23,132 nucleotides of DNA from M55B165 sp964423265 (GTDB lineage Bacteria > Actinomycetota > Humimicrobiia > Humimicrobiales > Humimicrobiaceae). A program made the translations under genes and the position numbers. The notes beneath the pieces were generated by a model. The model did not search any database. It saw only the letters and a program-made list of their open reading frames with translations, and had not been told where the DNA came from. Below, in pieces: positions 13,852-21,068 of the stretch (the first letter of the stretch is position 1; every line of letters begins with the position of its first letter). The stretch covers positions 1-23,132 of the forward strand of contig CAYREF010000030.1 in assembly GCA_964423265.1 (NCBI GenBank), in the 5' to 3' direction.

Positions 13852-15147
13852 ATGAGCGAATGGACAACCATAATTGACGTTTACGGAAGGGAAATTCTGG
13901 ATTCCAGGGGCAACCCTACAGTGGAAGTTGAAACAATCCTGGATTGCGGAGCAGTAGGAAGGGCTGCAGTTCCCTCCGGTGCATCTACTGGCCAGTTTGA
14001 GGCGGTTGAGCTTAGGGATGGAGATAAAAACAGATATGGCGGAAAGGGGGTTATCAAGGCAGTTGAGAATATTAATAGTGTAATTGCTCCTGAGCTGGAA
14101 AACATGGATGCCATTAACCAACGGGAGATAGACCAGTTGATGATAGAATTGGACGGAACAGAGAACAAAGGCAAACTGGGGGCTAATGCTATGCTTGGGG
14201 TATCTCTTTCTGTTGCCAGAGCAGCCTCCTTGGCTTTGGAGATTCCATTCTATAAATATATTGGAGGGGTTAATTCAAACCTGCTTCCGGCGCCGATGAT
14301 GAATATTTTAAACGGCGGGGAGCATGCTGATAATAGCGTGGACCTGCAGGAGTTTATGGTTATGCCGCTTGGCGCAAAATCCTTTAGGCAAGCTCTGAGA
14401 ATGGGTGCAGAAGTATTCCATGCCCTAAAGTCAGTATTAAAAGAGCAAGGGTTGAGCACCTCTGTAGGGGATGAAGGCGGTTTTGCCCCTAACCTGGATA
14501 CTAATGAGGATGCTATTAAGTATATTATAAAAGCAATAGAGGAAACTGGGCTGGAACCCGGAAAAGATGTATATATAGCTTTAGATCCGGCAGCCACTGA
14601 GTTTTTTGAAAATGGAAAATATAATTTGGCAGGAGAAGGGGAAATTTTAACTGCTTCGGAGATGGTTGATTACTACGAAAAATTGGCCAACAGCTATCCT
14701 ATTATTTCTATAGAAGACGGAATGGCCGAAGAAGATTGGGATGGATGGAAAGAACTGACCACAAGATTAGGCAACAGGGTTCAAATTGTAGGAGATGACC
14801 TTTTTGTAACCAATACCAAAAGGCTGAAGAAAGGCATAGATCTTGGGGTAGCAAATTCCATACTCATAAAAGTGAACCAGATAGGTACTCTAACCGAGAC
14901 CCTAGAAGCAATAGAAATGGCAAAACAAGCAGGCTATAGTGCGGTGGTATCTCATAGGTCTGGTGAAACCGAAGACACTTCTATAGCGGATATAGTGGTT
15001 GGAGTAAATGCTGGGCAGATTAAAACCGGCGCTCCTTCAAGGACAGACAGGGTTTGCAAATATAACCAGCTGATAAGGATTGAAGAAGAACTTGATATTC
15101 AAGCCAGGTATTTAGGCCTGGATGCTTTTTATAATCTGCACAGGTAG
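13852..15147 (+). CDS. eno: Enolase (phosphopyruvate hydratase)
   Basis: Interconverts 2-phosphoglycerate and phosphoenolpyruvate in glycolysis/gluconeogenesis in the cytoplasm. The 431-aa length is normal for the family. Visible landmarks are ILDSRGNPTVEVE near the N-terminus, the SGASTGQFEAVELRDGD mobile loop, NGGEHADN, VGDEGGFAPNL (acid/base glutamates and magnesium site), ISIEDGMAEEDWDGW and QIVGDDLFVTN. The catalytic lysine K340 lies in ILIKVNQIGTLTET, and SHRSGETEDT with IKTGAPSRTDR follows. AAGGAG precedes the ATG by seven bases. The gene has its own predicted promoter and a strong terminator, so it appears to be transcribed alone rather than with other glycolytic genes. No missing key residues. 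Confidence 0.99.
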   Translation: MSEWTTIIDVYGREILDSRGNPTVEVETILDCGAVGRAAVPSGASTGQFEAVELRDGDKNRYGGKGVIKAVENINSVIAPELENMDAINQREIDQLMIELDGTENKGKLGANAMLGVSLSVARAASLALEIPFYKYIGGVNSNLLPAPMMNILNGGEHADNSVDLQEFMVMPLGAKSFRQALRMGAEVFHALKSVLKEQGLSTSVGDEGGFAPNLDTNEDAIKYIIKAIEETGLEPGKDVYIALDPAATEFFENGKYNLAGEGEILTASEMVDYYEKLANSYPIISIEDGMAEEDWDGWKELTTRLGNRVQIVGDDLFVTNTKRLKKGIDLGVANSILIKVNQIGTLTETLEAIEMAKQAGYSAVVSHRSGETEDTSIADIVVGVNAGQIKTGAPSRTDRVCKYNQLIRIEEELDIQARYLGLDAFYNLHR

Positions 15148-15156
15148 CAATAATTA

Positions 15157-15191
15157 TTAGGGCAGGGAAGCTAAACTGCCCTAAATTTTTT
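15157..15191 (+). terminator. Intrinsic terminator of enolase
   Basis: TTAGGGCAG (15157-15165) and CTGCCCTAA (15176-15184) form a perfect nine-base-pair stem with a ten-base loop, followed by ATTTTTT (15185-15191). It begins nine bases after the enolase stop. This is the clearest simple terminator in the window. Confidence 0.92.
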
Positions 15192-15195
15192 CTAT

Positions 15196-15224
15196 TTGAA
15201 TGTTTAATTCATGTAGCATATCAT
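15196..15224 (+). promoter_or_regulatory. Predicted promoter for the LacI-type regulator
   Basis: TTGAAT (15196-15201) and TATCAT (15219-15224) are separated by exactly 17 bases and begin just after the enolase terminator. Initiation near 15231 would leave about 20 bases before the ATG at 15252. No palindromic LacI-type operator with a central CG is visible here. Confidence 0.45.
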
Positions 15225-15251
15225 TTTCACAATGTAACAAGATTGCAAACT

Positions 15252-16292
15252 ATGGCTGATAAAAAAAAGCAATTAACCATAAGGGATATAGCTAAACTAG
15301 TGGGAGTTTCTCCTTCTACAGTTTCCAATGCTCTATCCGGAGAAAGGCACGTAAAAGAGGAAACCAAGCAAAAAATATTTGAAATAGTTAAAAAATATAA
15401 CTATGAGCCGAATATAATTGCCCGGAGCCTAAGCAAGAAGAAAACGGGCATTATTGGGATAATTCTTCCTGACATTAACAACCCTTTTTATTCAGAAGTG
15501 GTCAAGGGAATCGACGAAGAGTCAAAAAGGCAAGGTTACCTGACGGTAGTTGTAAATACCTATTATGACGAGGAAATAGAGATAGGCCAGTTAAAAAAGC
15601 TGGGATCCATGTTTGTAGATGGTTATATTTTTTTAGGGGGTTCCTGCAGGTTTGGAAAGATTAGAAAGTCTTCCGAAGGTTATGTGGAAAATTTCGTCCT
15701 GGTAAACCGTAAGTGTAAAGGTAATGGTTACCCCTCAGTGGTTATTGACAGTAAAAAGGCAATTGAGGAGGCTATAGACTACCTGGTGGAAAAAGGGCAC
15801 CGGAAGATAAGCTATGTGGGCTGGAGCTCCGGTAAAATTATAATTCCAGAAAGCAAATATAGCGGATATATGGAAGGTTTAAGTAAAAATAGAATTAAGT
15901 TAAATAAAAAAATAGTCTTCCTGGCAGATAATATAGTATTAAACCAATATAAATACAGCTATAACAGGATAACTGATTATTTAAACCATGGAAAATTGGG
16001 ATTTACTGCAATTCTTGCCCAGACAGACATTATGGGCCTGGGTGCCATGAGGGCTTTCCAGGATAAAGGGTTTAATGTCCCCGACTCGGTTTCTGTAGTT
16101 GGCTATGGCAATATAGATGCCAGCAGGTTTTCAAATCCCTCCATGACCTCCGTAAACCTTCCTAAAAGAAAAATGGGAAGGGTGGGGGCAAAGATTTTGT
16201 TTAATGCTGTAAACAGAAAAAGCTCTAAAAAAGAAATAGTTTACTTAAAAACAAAAATAGTTGAAAGGGAATCAACTAAAAAAATAAAATAA
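15252..16292 (+). CDS. LacI/GalR-family transcriptional regulator
   Basis: A 346-aa DNA-binding regulator. The N-terminal helix-turn-helix and hinge are textbook: TIRDIAKLVGVSPSTVSNAL, then VKEETKQKIFEIVKKYNYEP, then NIIARSLSKKKTGIIGIILP. A periplasmic-binding-protein-like effector domain covers about residues 60-335, including NPFYSEVVKGIDEESKRQGY, VDGYIFLGG, GHRKISYVGW, AILAQTDIMGLGAMRAFQDKG and VSVVGYGNIDASRFSNPSMT. Effector and targets cannot be predicted because no sugar transport or catabolic operon is adjacent. The upstream neighbour is enolase and the downstream neighbour a DNA glycosylase. ATG at 15252 is chosen over TTG at 15243; neither has a clear Shine-Dalgarno. It has its own likely promoter and may be cotranscribed with the glycosylase five bases downstream. 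Confidence 0.93.
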   Translation: MADKKKQLTIRDIAKLVGVSPSTVSNALSGERHVKEETKQKIFEIVKKYNYEPNIIARSLSKKKTGIIGIILPDINNPFYSEVVKGIDEESKRQGYLTVVVNTYYDEEIEIGQLKKLGSMFVDGYIFLGGSCRFGKIRKSSEGYVENFVLVNRKCKGNGYPSVVIDSKKAIEEAIDYLVEKGHRKISYVGWSSGKIIIPESKYSGYMEGLSKNRIKLNKKIVFLADNIVLNQYKYSYNRITDYLNHGKLGFTAILAQTDIMGLGAMRAFQDKGFNVPDSVSVVGYGNIDASRFSNPSMTSVNLPKRKMGRVGAKILFNAVNRKSSKKEIVYLKTKIVERESTKKIK

Positions 16293-16297
16293 GATTT

Positions 16298-17074
16298 ATG
16301 CCTGAGTTACCAGATGTGGAAATATATAAAAATTATTTTAACCGCACTAGCTTGAGCCGTATCATTAAAAAAGTAGAGGTGTTGGATGACTATATACTTT
16401 TTAATGCTAGTGTGCAAAAACTTGCTGGCAATTTAACTGGAAACCGGATTCAAGGCACTTCCAGGCATGGAAAGTATTTTTTTGGAAAGACAGAAGACGG
16501 CAAATATTTAATGGTGCATTTTGGGATGACCGGGAAGTTTGAGTATAGGAATGATAGAAATATCCCCAAATACTCAAAAGTGGTCCTGTATTTTCCGGGT
16601 GCTTTACTCTCTTATATTTGCATACGGAAATTGGGCAAAGTATCTATACTCGAGGATAAGGATAACTTTGTGAAGGATAAAAAGTTGGGACCTGATGCTT
16701 TAAGTTTAGGGTGGAAAAGCTTTAAGCAACTGGCTGAAAAAAAGAGGGGGAAAATAAAGGGGGCATTAATGGACCAGAAATTTATTGCAGGTGTAGGTAA
16801 TATATATGCAGATGAAATTTTATTTCATTCAAAAATTAACCCTCAAAGAAAAGTCCAGGGCCTGCGTGAGGAAGAATTAAAAAAAATATTTAACAGTATG
16901 GGCTATGTTTTAAACACCGCTATTGAGAGGGAAGCCCATCCGGATAAAGTCCCCGGTAGCTGGCTTTTGCCAAGAAGAAAAAAAGAAGCACATTGCCCCC
17001 GGTGTAAAGGTAAGATAAAAAAAATTACACTTTCAGGCAGGGGAACTTACTATTGCCCTTCCTGCCAAGGTTAA
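16298..17074 (+). CDS. Fpg/Nei-family DNA glycosylase (MutM-like)
   Basis: A 258-aa bifunctional base-excision repair enzyme. The N-terminal PELPDVE provides the catalytic proline P2 (Schiff base) and E3. K59 in HGKY corresponds to the conserved beta-hairpin lysine, and VHFGMTGKF carries the lesion-wedging methionine. The helix-two-turn-helix region reads ALMDQKFIAGVGNIYADEIL. The C-terminal zinc finger is CPRC...CPSC with the conserved GRGTYYCPSCQ. In the segment before the finger, REAHPDKVPGSWLLPRRKKE replaces the FQHxLxVYGRxGxPC pattern of standard MutM. This could therefore be a subfamily with a different lesion preference (oxidised purine or pyrimidine), and I do not assign mutM or nei. 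It begins five bases after the lacI-type gene with no clear ribosome site of its own. Confidence 0.92.
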   Translation: MPELPDVEIYKNYFNRTSLSRIIKKVEVLDDYILFNASVQKLAGNLTGNRIQGTSRHGKYFFGKTEDGKYLMVHFGMTGKFEYRNDRNIPKYSKVVLYFPGALLSYICIRKLGKVSILEDKDNFVKDKKLGPDALSLGWKSFKQLAEKKRGKIKGALMDQKFIAGVGNIYADEILFHSKINPQRKVQGLREEELKKIFNSMGYVLNTAIEREAHPDKVPGSWLLPRRKKEAHCPRCKGKIKKITLSGRGTYYCPSCQG

Positions 17075-17103
17075 TAAAAACTGTAAAAACTTTAAAATAT
17101 TTG

Positions 17104-17109
17104 TATAAT
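17104..17109 (+). promoter_or_regulatory. Possible -10 element upstream of the HD-domain gene
   Basis: A perfect TATAAT lies 24 bases before the ATG at 17134. The best -35 candidate at 17-base spacing (CTGTAA, 17081-17086) matches only half the consensus. Placement in the 59-base gap between genes makes a promoter reasonable but unproven. Confidence 0.3.
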
Positions 17110-17133
17110 GCTTGAAATTAAAGAAGGGATATT

Positions 17134-17703
17134 ATGGACAGGGCTGAAGCTAAGCAGCTATTGTATAAAAACTTAAAAACTAAAAATTTAAGGAAACACT
17201 GTCTTGCAGTAGAAGCTATTATGGGAGAGATTGCAGAGGAGCTTAACAGGAGGAGAGAGGAAAATCATGATGGGGAGAGTTGGAGAATTGCCGGCCTGCT
17301 ACATGATATAGACTATGACAGGACTTCTGAGAGCCCCGAAAACCATTCCCTGATAGGGGCAGAAATTTTAGAGAACCAGGAAGTAGGAAAAGATATTGTC
17401 TATGCAATAAAAGCCCATAACGAAGCCCACGGCTTGCCGCTTAAAAGCAAAATGGATATAGCGCTTTATGCAGCTGATCCACTATCAGGATTAATAGTTG
17501 CCTCCGCCCTTATAAGGCCGGAGAAAAAGCTAGATGCTATAGATACTCAATTTGCCCTGAACAGGTTCGGCGAAAAATCTTTTGCCAGGGGAGCCAACCG
17601 GAAGCAAATTCTTGCCTGCGAAAAACTTGGGTTTAGTTTGGAAGAGTTTACCGCAATTGCCTTAAAAGCCATGAAAAAAATAGGGAAAGAGATAGGCTTA
17701 TGA
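17134..17703 (+). CDS. HD-domain hydrolase
   Basis: A 189-aa cytoplasmic protein of the HD superfamily of metal-dependent phosphohydrolases. The ligand pattern is visible: H22 (RKHCLAVEAIM), H57-D58 (GLLHDIDYD), H93 and H97 (KAHNEAHG), and a later aspartate in ALYAADPLSGLIVASALIRP. The HDIDYDRT and AADPLSGLI patterns are typical of a conserved single-domain HD group often annotated HDIG or 'hydrolase'. The substrate is unknown; nucleotides or phosphate esters are usual for the superfamily. GAAGGGA ends about five bases before the ATG. The stop overlaps the start of the L,D-transpeptidase (ATGA at 17700-17703), so the two are translationally coupled. Confidence 0.9.
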   Translation: MDRAEAKQLLYKNLKTKNLRKHCLAVEAIMGEIAEELNRRREENHDGESWRIAGLLHDIDYDRTSESPENHSLIGAEILENQEVGKDIVYAIKAHNEAHGLPLKSKMDIALYAADPLSGLIVASALIRPEKKLDAIDTQFALNRFGEKSFARGANRKQILACEKLGFSLEEFTAIALKAMKKIGKEIGL

Positions 17704-18644
17704 TAAAAAAGATTTCTTTTATGCTTTTAGCCGTATTGGTGATTCTTTCTTTTGGTTGCGCTCCGGCCATGGAAGAAACAAGTTTTGAGCAAAATGGGGA
17801 GGCTATAGAAACAGAAGAAAATTACGGTCAAAAAGATACAGAAATTGTAGATAAAGAAGATAAGGTAAAAGAAGCTACAGGGGTTGAAGAAAGTGAAGGA
17901 GATCTGCACCAAGAAGAGGAACCGGCTGGAGAAAACTCTGCTGGGGAGAAAGAGCAGGCAGAGCCTTCAGGAGAGCCTCCAACCATTAGCCTGGACATAA
18001 TTGAAGGGCCTTCCTATGCCCAGGATGGCAATATATGCTATTATCGGGTAAAAGCTGCACTTAGCGGCAACCCTTTGCAAGAAATAATTTTTAGCAAGGA
18101 TGACAGCAATGGATCCTGGGGTGAAAATATTGCCCAAATAAATTTAACTGAGGGGGACAGTTATACGCTAGAAGTAAAGGCGGTAAATGAATTTGGCCAG
18201 GCTACTGAATCTCTGCTGTTGGAGTGGGAAGAGCAGAAAACTCAGGAAGAAGAGATAGATTATACAAACAGCAGTTATTTTAGAATAGATGTAAACCTAG
18301 AAGAGCAGCTGGTTAGGGTATATTATAAAGGGGAAGTAATAAGGGAGATGGTATGTTCAGCCGGTACTGAAGAGCACCCCACCCCTACCGGTACTTTCAG
18401 AACTAATGAAAAGATCTATTATTCCTGGCTTCCAAAATATGATGTAGGTGCCTATTATTTTGTCAGGTTTTACGGGTCATACCTTTTCCATAGCATACCT
18501 TATGATGAAGAGGGTAATATTATTGAAGAAGAACGGGACAAACTTGGTAGTCCTGCTAGTCATGGATGTATTAGGCTATCTGTTGAAAATGCTAAATGGT
18601 TTTACCAAACCCTGCCTTTAGGGGTGGAGGTAAATATCCATTGA
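17700..18644 (+). CDS. Lipoprotein L,D-transpeptidase (YkuD domain)
   Basis: A 314-aa surface enzyme predicted to make 3-3 peptidoglycan cross-links or attach proteins to the wall. The lipobox is LSFGC (C20). A Glu/Gly-rich linker (about 25-95) spans the distance to the wall. A small beta-sandwich, Ig-like domain (about 97-182, TISLDIIEGPSYAQDGN) follows. The YkuD catalytic domain (about 192-314) starts FRIDVNLEEQLVRVYYKGE. The active-site motif ASHGCIRLS has nucleophile C290 with H288 and R292, and the upstream conserved histidine is in YLFHSIPYDE. All catalytic residues are present. Its ATG overlaps the HD-gene stop by four bases. Transcription probably ends or hands over before the cobalamin leader, though I see no strong hairpin between 18645 and 18700. 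Confidence 0.94.
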   Translation: MIKKISFMLLAVLVILSFGCAPAMEETSFEQNGEAIETEENYGQKDTEIVDKEDKVKEATGVEESEGDLHQEEEPAGENSAGEKEQAEPSGEPPTISLDIIEGPSYAQDGNICYYRVKAALSGNPLQEIIFSKDDSNGSWGENIAQINLTEGDSYTLEVKAVNEFGQATESLLLEWEEQKTQEEEIDYTNSSYFRIDVNLEEQLVRVYYKGEVIREMVCSAGTEEHPTPTGTFRTNEKIYYSWLPKYDVGAYYFVRFYGSYLFHSIPYDEEGNIIEEERDKLGSPASHGCIRLSVENAKWFYQTLPLGVEVNIH

Positions 18645-18701
18645 TAAAATTGCTTTATCCTCTTTTTATGCTAATATTAATTAATCTTTGAAAATAAAAT
18701 A

Positions 18702-18842
18702 GTCTATTTAAAAAAGGAATCCAGTTAAAATCTGGAGCGGTCCCGCCACTGTATTTAGGCAATGTTTTCCATAAGGCCACTGGCAATTACGCTGGGAAGG
18801 CGGAAAACAGCAGCCCTATAAGCCAGGAAACATTTAATAGAC
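18702..18842 (+). ncRNA. Cobalamin riboswitch (aptamer)
   Basis: The 293-base gap before cobT holds a B12-sensing leader. A closing P1 stem can be drawn: GTCTATT (18702-18708) pairs perfectly with AATAGAC (18836-18842). Inside are the conserved blocks in order: a GGAATCC-like segment, GCGGTCCCGCCACTGTA (about 18737-18753), GGCCACTGG (about 18775-18783), GCTGGGAAGGCGG (about 18791-18803) and the B12-box-like GCCAGGAAAC (about 18822-18831). These match the adenosylcobalamin riboswitch consensus (RF00174 type). A weak promoter, TTGCTT (18650-18655) and TAATAT (18672-18677), may drive it. The genes downstream are cobalamin genes, which independently supports the call. Confidence 0.95.
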
Positions 18843-18851
18843 ATGGAATTA

Positions 18852-18891
18852 CTGCTCTTCGGCAGAAAGGGCAAATTTTTTAGCTCTCTGC
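18852..18891 (+). promoter_or_regulatory. Candidate antiterminator region of the cobalamin riboswitch
   Basis: GCAGA (18862-18866) can pair with TCTGC (18887-18891), and GGGC (18869-18872) with GCTC (18883-18886, one G-U), leaving an AA bulge. This stem uses the left arm of the terminator, so the two exclude each other. A competing small hairpin, CTGC (18852-18855) with GCAG (18862-18865), would block the antiterminator. It may be the P13-like hairpin used when ligand is bound. Confidence 0.55.
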
Positions 18892-18913
18892 GGGTAGTGC
18901 AGGGAGTTTTTTT
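18882..18913 (+). terminator. Intrinsic terminator of the cobalamin riboswitch
   Basis: CTCTCTGC (18884-18891) pairs with GCAGGGAG (18899-18906) around a seven-base loop, with one G-U pair, followed by seven T residues (18907-18913). It stands 24 bases before cobT, implying cobalamin-dependent premature termination of the operon. Confidence 0.88.
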
Positions 18914-18937
18914 ATTGTAAATTGAAAGGAAAGGTAA

Positions 18938-19996
18938 ATGTATACTATTGACCAAATAAGGGGAAGCATTGGGCAGCCAGACGAAGAATTAACAAAAAAA
19001 GCCCAAGAAAGGCTGGATAACCTGACTAAACCCAAGGGGAGCCTGGGAAGGCTTGAAGAAATAGCAAAAAAGATAGTGGGCATAACCGGGAATTTAAAGC
19101 CGAGCCTTGGCAGGAAATATGTTGTAACCATGGCAGCAGATCATGGCATTGCCACCGAGGGAGTAAGTGCCTACCCAAAGGAAGTTACTACCCAGATGGT
19201 GCTTAATTTTTTAAATAATGGGGCAGCCATAAATGTACTCTGTAAACATATAGGAGCAGAAGTTATTGTAGTGGATGTTGGAGTAGACCATGATTTTAAA
19301 GGACATCCCAAGCTTTTTTCAGAGAAAATTATGCGGGGTACAAATAATTTCTTAAAGGGCTCTGCGATGTCAGAAGAACAAGCACTGCAATCAATTAATG
19401 CCGGTATTAGAACCGCGGAGAAGCTTTTAAGTATGGGATGCGGCATTATTGGCACTGGGGATATGGGTATAGGCAATACTACCTCAAGCAGTGCAATAGC
19501 TTCTGTTATTTGCAAGGTCCCGGTGAAGAAAGTTACCGGGAGGGGAACGGGCATTGGTCAAAAAGAAATGGAAAACAAAATTAAGGTAATAGAAGAAGCC
19601 ATAAGAATTAACAAGCCGGACAGAAAAAACTATATTGATATACTGGCAAAGGTAGGAGGGTTAGAAATAGGGGGGATAGCTGGCCTAATTCTGGGCTGTG
19701 CTATGAACAAGGTGCCAGTAGTAATAGATGGCTTTATAAGCGGAGCTGGTGCATTAATTGCTGAAGGTGTTGAGCCTAAATCAGCAAAATATATGCTTGC
19801 CTCTCATTGTTCTGTTGAGGCCGGTCATAAAATTATTCTGGAGAAATTGGGTTTAAGGCAGATGTTTGATTTTGACATGCGCTTGGGCGAAGGGACCGGG
19901 GCAGCACTAGGAATAAATATTGCAGAAGCATCAATTAAGATATTAAATGAAATGGCAACCTTTGATTCAGCAGGGGTATCCAAAAAAAATGATTGA
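18938..19996 (+). CDS. cobT: CobT: nicotinate-nucleotide-dimethylbenzimidazole phosphoribosyltransferase
   Basis: Activates the cobamide lower base by transferring ribose-5-phosphate from nicotinate mononucleotide, giving alpha-ribazole phosphate or an analogue. The 352-aa length is normal. Landmarks are LTKPKGSLGRLEEIAKK, MAADHGIATEGVSAYPKEVT, the GTGDMGIGNTTSSSAIAS nucleotide loop and VVIDGFISGAGALIA. The catalytic glutamate E318 is in RLGEGTGAALGI, corresponding to Salmonella CobT E317. AAAGGAAAGG precedes the ATG. Expression is predicted to be under the riboswitch just upstream. It overlaps the following decarboxylase gene by eight bases. The lower base used by this organism cannot be read from the sequence, since CobT enzymes accept several. 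Confidence 0.97.
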   Translation: MYTIDQIRGSIGQPDEELTKKAQERLDNLTKPKGSLGRLEEIAKKIVGITGNLKPSLGRKYVVTMAADHGIATEGVSAYPKEVTTQMVLNFLNNGAAINVLCKHIGAEVIVVDVGVDHDFKGHPKLFSEKIMRGTNNFLKGSAMSEEQALQSINAGIRTAEKLLSMGCGIIGTGDMGIGNTTSSSAIASVICKVPVKKVTGRGTGIGQKEMENKIKVIEEAIRINKPDRKNYIDILAKVGGLEIGGIAGLILGCAMNKVPVVIDGFISGAGALIAEGVEPKSAKYMLASHCSVEAGHKIILEKLGLRQMFDFDMRLGEGTGAALGINIAEASIKILNEMATFDSAGVSKKND

Positions 19997-21068
19997 CTTC
20001 AGCCACGGAGGGAACCTATCTGATATTACTAAAGGATATGGCTTAAAACAGGAGCAAATACTGGATTTTAGCGCTAATATTAATCCTATGGGGGTATCTG
20101 AGGAAATCAAGGAATTGATTATCCGCAAGGCTGATAATATAATACATTACCCTGATCCAGAAAGCAGGGGCTTAGTAGGAAGGATTTCCAGTAGAATAAA
20201 TGCAAGCCAAGAGAATATCCTGGTAGACAATGGTTCTAGTGGGCTTATTTATCTTTTAGCTAATACGATAAGCCCAAAAAAAGTTGTAATTCCCATACCT
20301 TCTTATAGTGAATATGAAAGAGCTGCTAGGCTAACCAGTTCCAACCTAGTATTTCCCCGCCCCGAGGCTTACTTTAAGCATGACCTCACTTTACTGGCCG
20401 CAGACTGCAAAGATGCAGACTTGCTATTTCTGGGAAATCCGAACAACCCTACTGCCACCTTATATGGAAGGGATGAAATTTTGCTCTTGCTAAAAAAATG
20501 TGAAAAGAACGGCACTCTCCTTGTAGTGGATGAAGCTTTTATGGATTTTGTTAAAGATTGTGAAAAATTTAGCTCCATAGACTTGGTTAAAAAAAGCAAT
20601 AACCTGATTGTATTGAGGTCTCTTACAAAATTTTTTGCTATTCCAGGCTTAAGACTCGGGTATTTAGTTGCAGGCAAGGTTTTAGTGGCAAAACTTAGAT
20701 CTTGGCAGCCAACATGGCCGGTAAATTATTTCGCCCAAATAGTTGGCCGGAAATTTCTGGCTCTGTCCGGATATATTAAAAAAAGCAAAGAATTTATGGA
20801 AAAAGAAAGGGAGAGGTTTTTCAGTAAATTAAAAGAGATCATATGGCTTAAGCCATTTAAGCCTACTGCTAATTTTATATTCTGTAGGATAACTGGTAAA
20901 AACCTGGACTCTAAAGAGTTAAAACATATACTGATAAGAGATTATGGGATCCTGATTAGGGATTGCAGCAATTTCAGGGGATTGGACGCTAAATTCATAA
21001 GGTTAGCCGTTAGGCTGACTGGAGAGAATAATAAACTTATAAATTGCCTTAAACAAATAAATGGATGA
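19989..21068 (+). CDS. cobD: CobD-type L-threonine-O-3-phosphate decarboxylase (PLP aminotransferase fold)
   Basis: A 359-aa fold-type I PLP enzyme that decarboxylates threonine phosphate to (R)-1-amino-2-propanol phosphate, the linker between the corrin ring and the nucleotide. Typical CobD/CobC features are the N-terminal DFSHGGNLSDITKGYGL with ILDFSANINPMG, IIHYPDPESRGLVGRI, GNPNNPTATLYGRDEI and VVDEAFMDF. The PLP lysine K214 is in SLTKFFAIPGLRLGYL. Histidinol-phosphate aminotransferase is the close relative, but the HGG start and the cobT-cbiB context favour CobD. ATG at 19989 is chosen because it starts at the family's conserved N-terminus. A longer in-frame reading from 19947 would overlap cobT by 50 bases. 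It overlaps cbiB by eight bases. Confidence 0.92.
   Translation: MIDFSHGGNLSDITKGYGLKQEQILDFSANINPMGVSEEIKELIIRKADNIIHYPDPESRGLVGRISSRINASQENILVDNGSSGLIYLLANTISPKKVVIPIPSYSEYERAARLTSSNLVFPRPEAYFKHDLTLLAADCKDADLLFLGNPNNPTATLYGRDEILLLLKKCEKNGTLLVVDEAFMDFVKDCEKFSSIDLVKKSNNLIVLRSLTKFFAIPGLRLGYLVAGKVLVAKLRSWQPTWPVNYFAQIVGRKFLALSGYIKKSKEFMEKERERFFSKLKEIIWLKPFKPTANFIFCRITGKNLDSKELKHILIRDYGILIRDCSNFRGLDAKFIRLAVRLTGENNKLINCLKQING

Noticed and set aside
19171..19554. 127-residue open frame opposite cobT
   Set aside because: Fully contained in cobT across its most conserved motifs; a shadow frame.
19947..19988. Longer N-terminus for the cobD-type gene starting at 19947
   Set aside because: It would add 14 residues unlike the family N-terminus and overlap cobT by 50 bases; the ATG at 19989 gives the conserved start.
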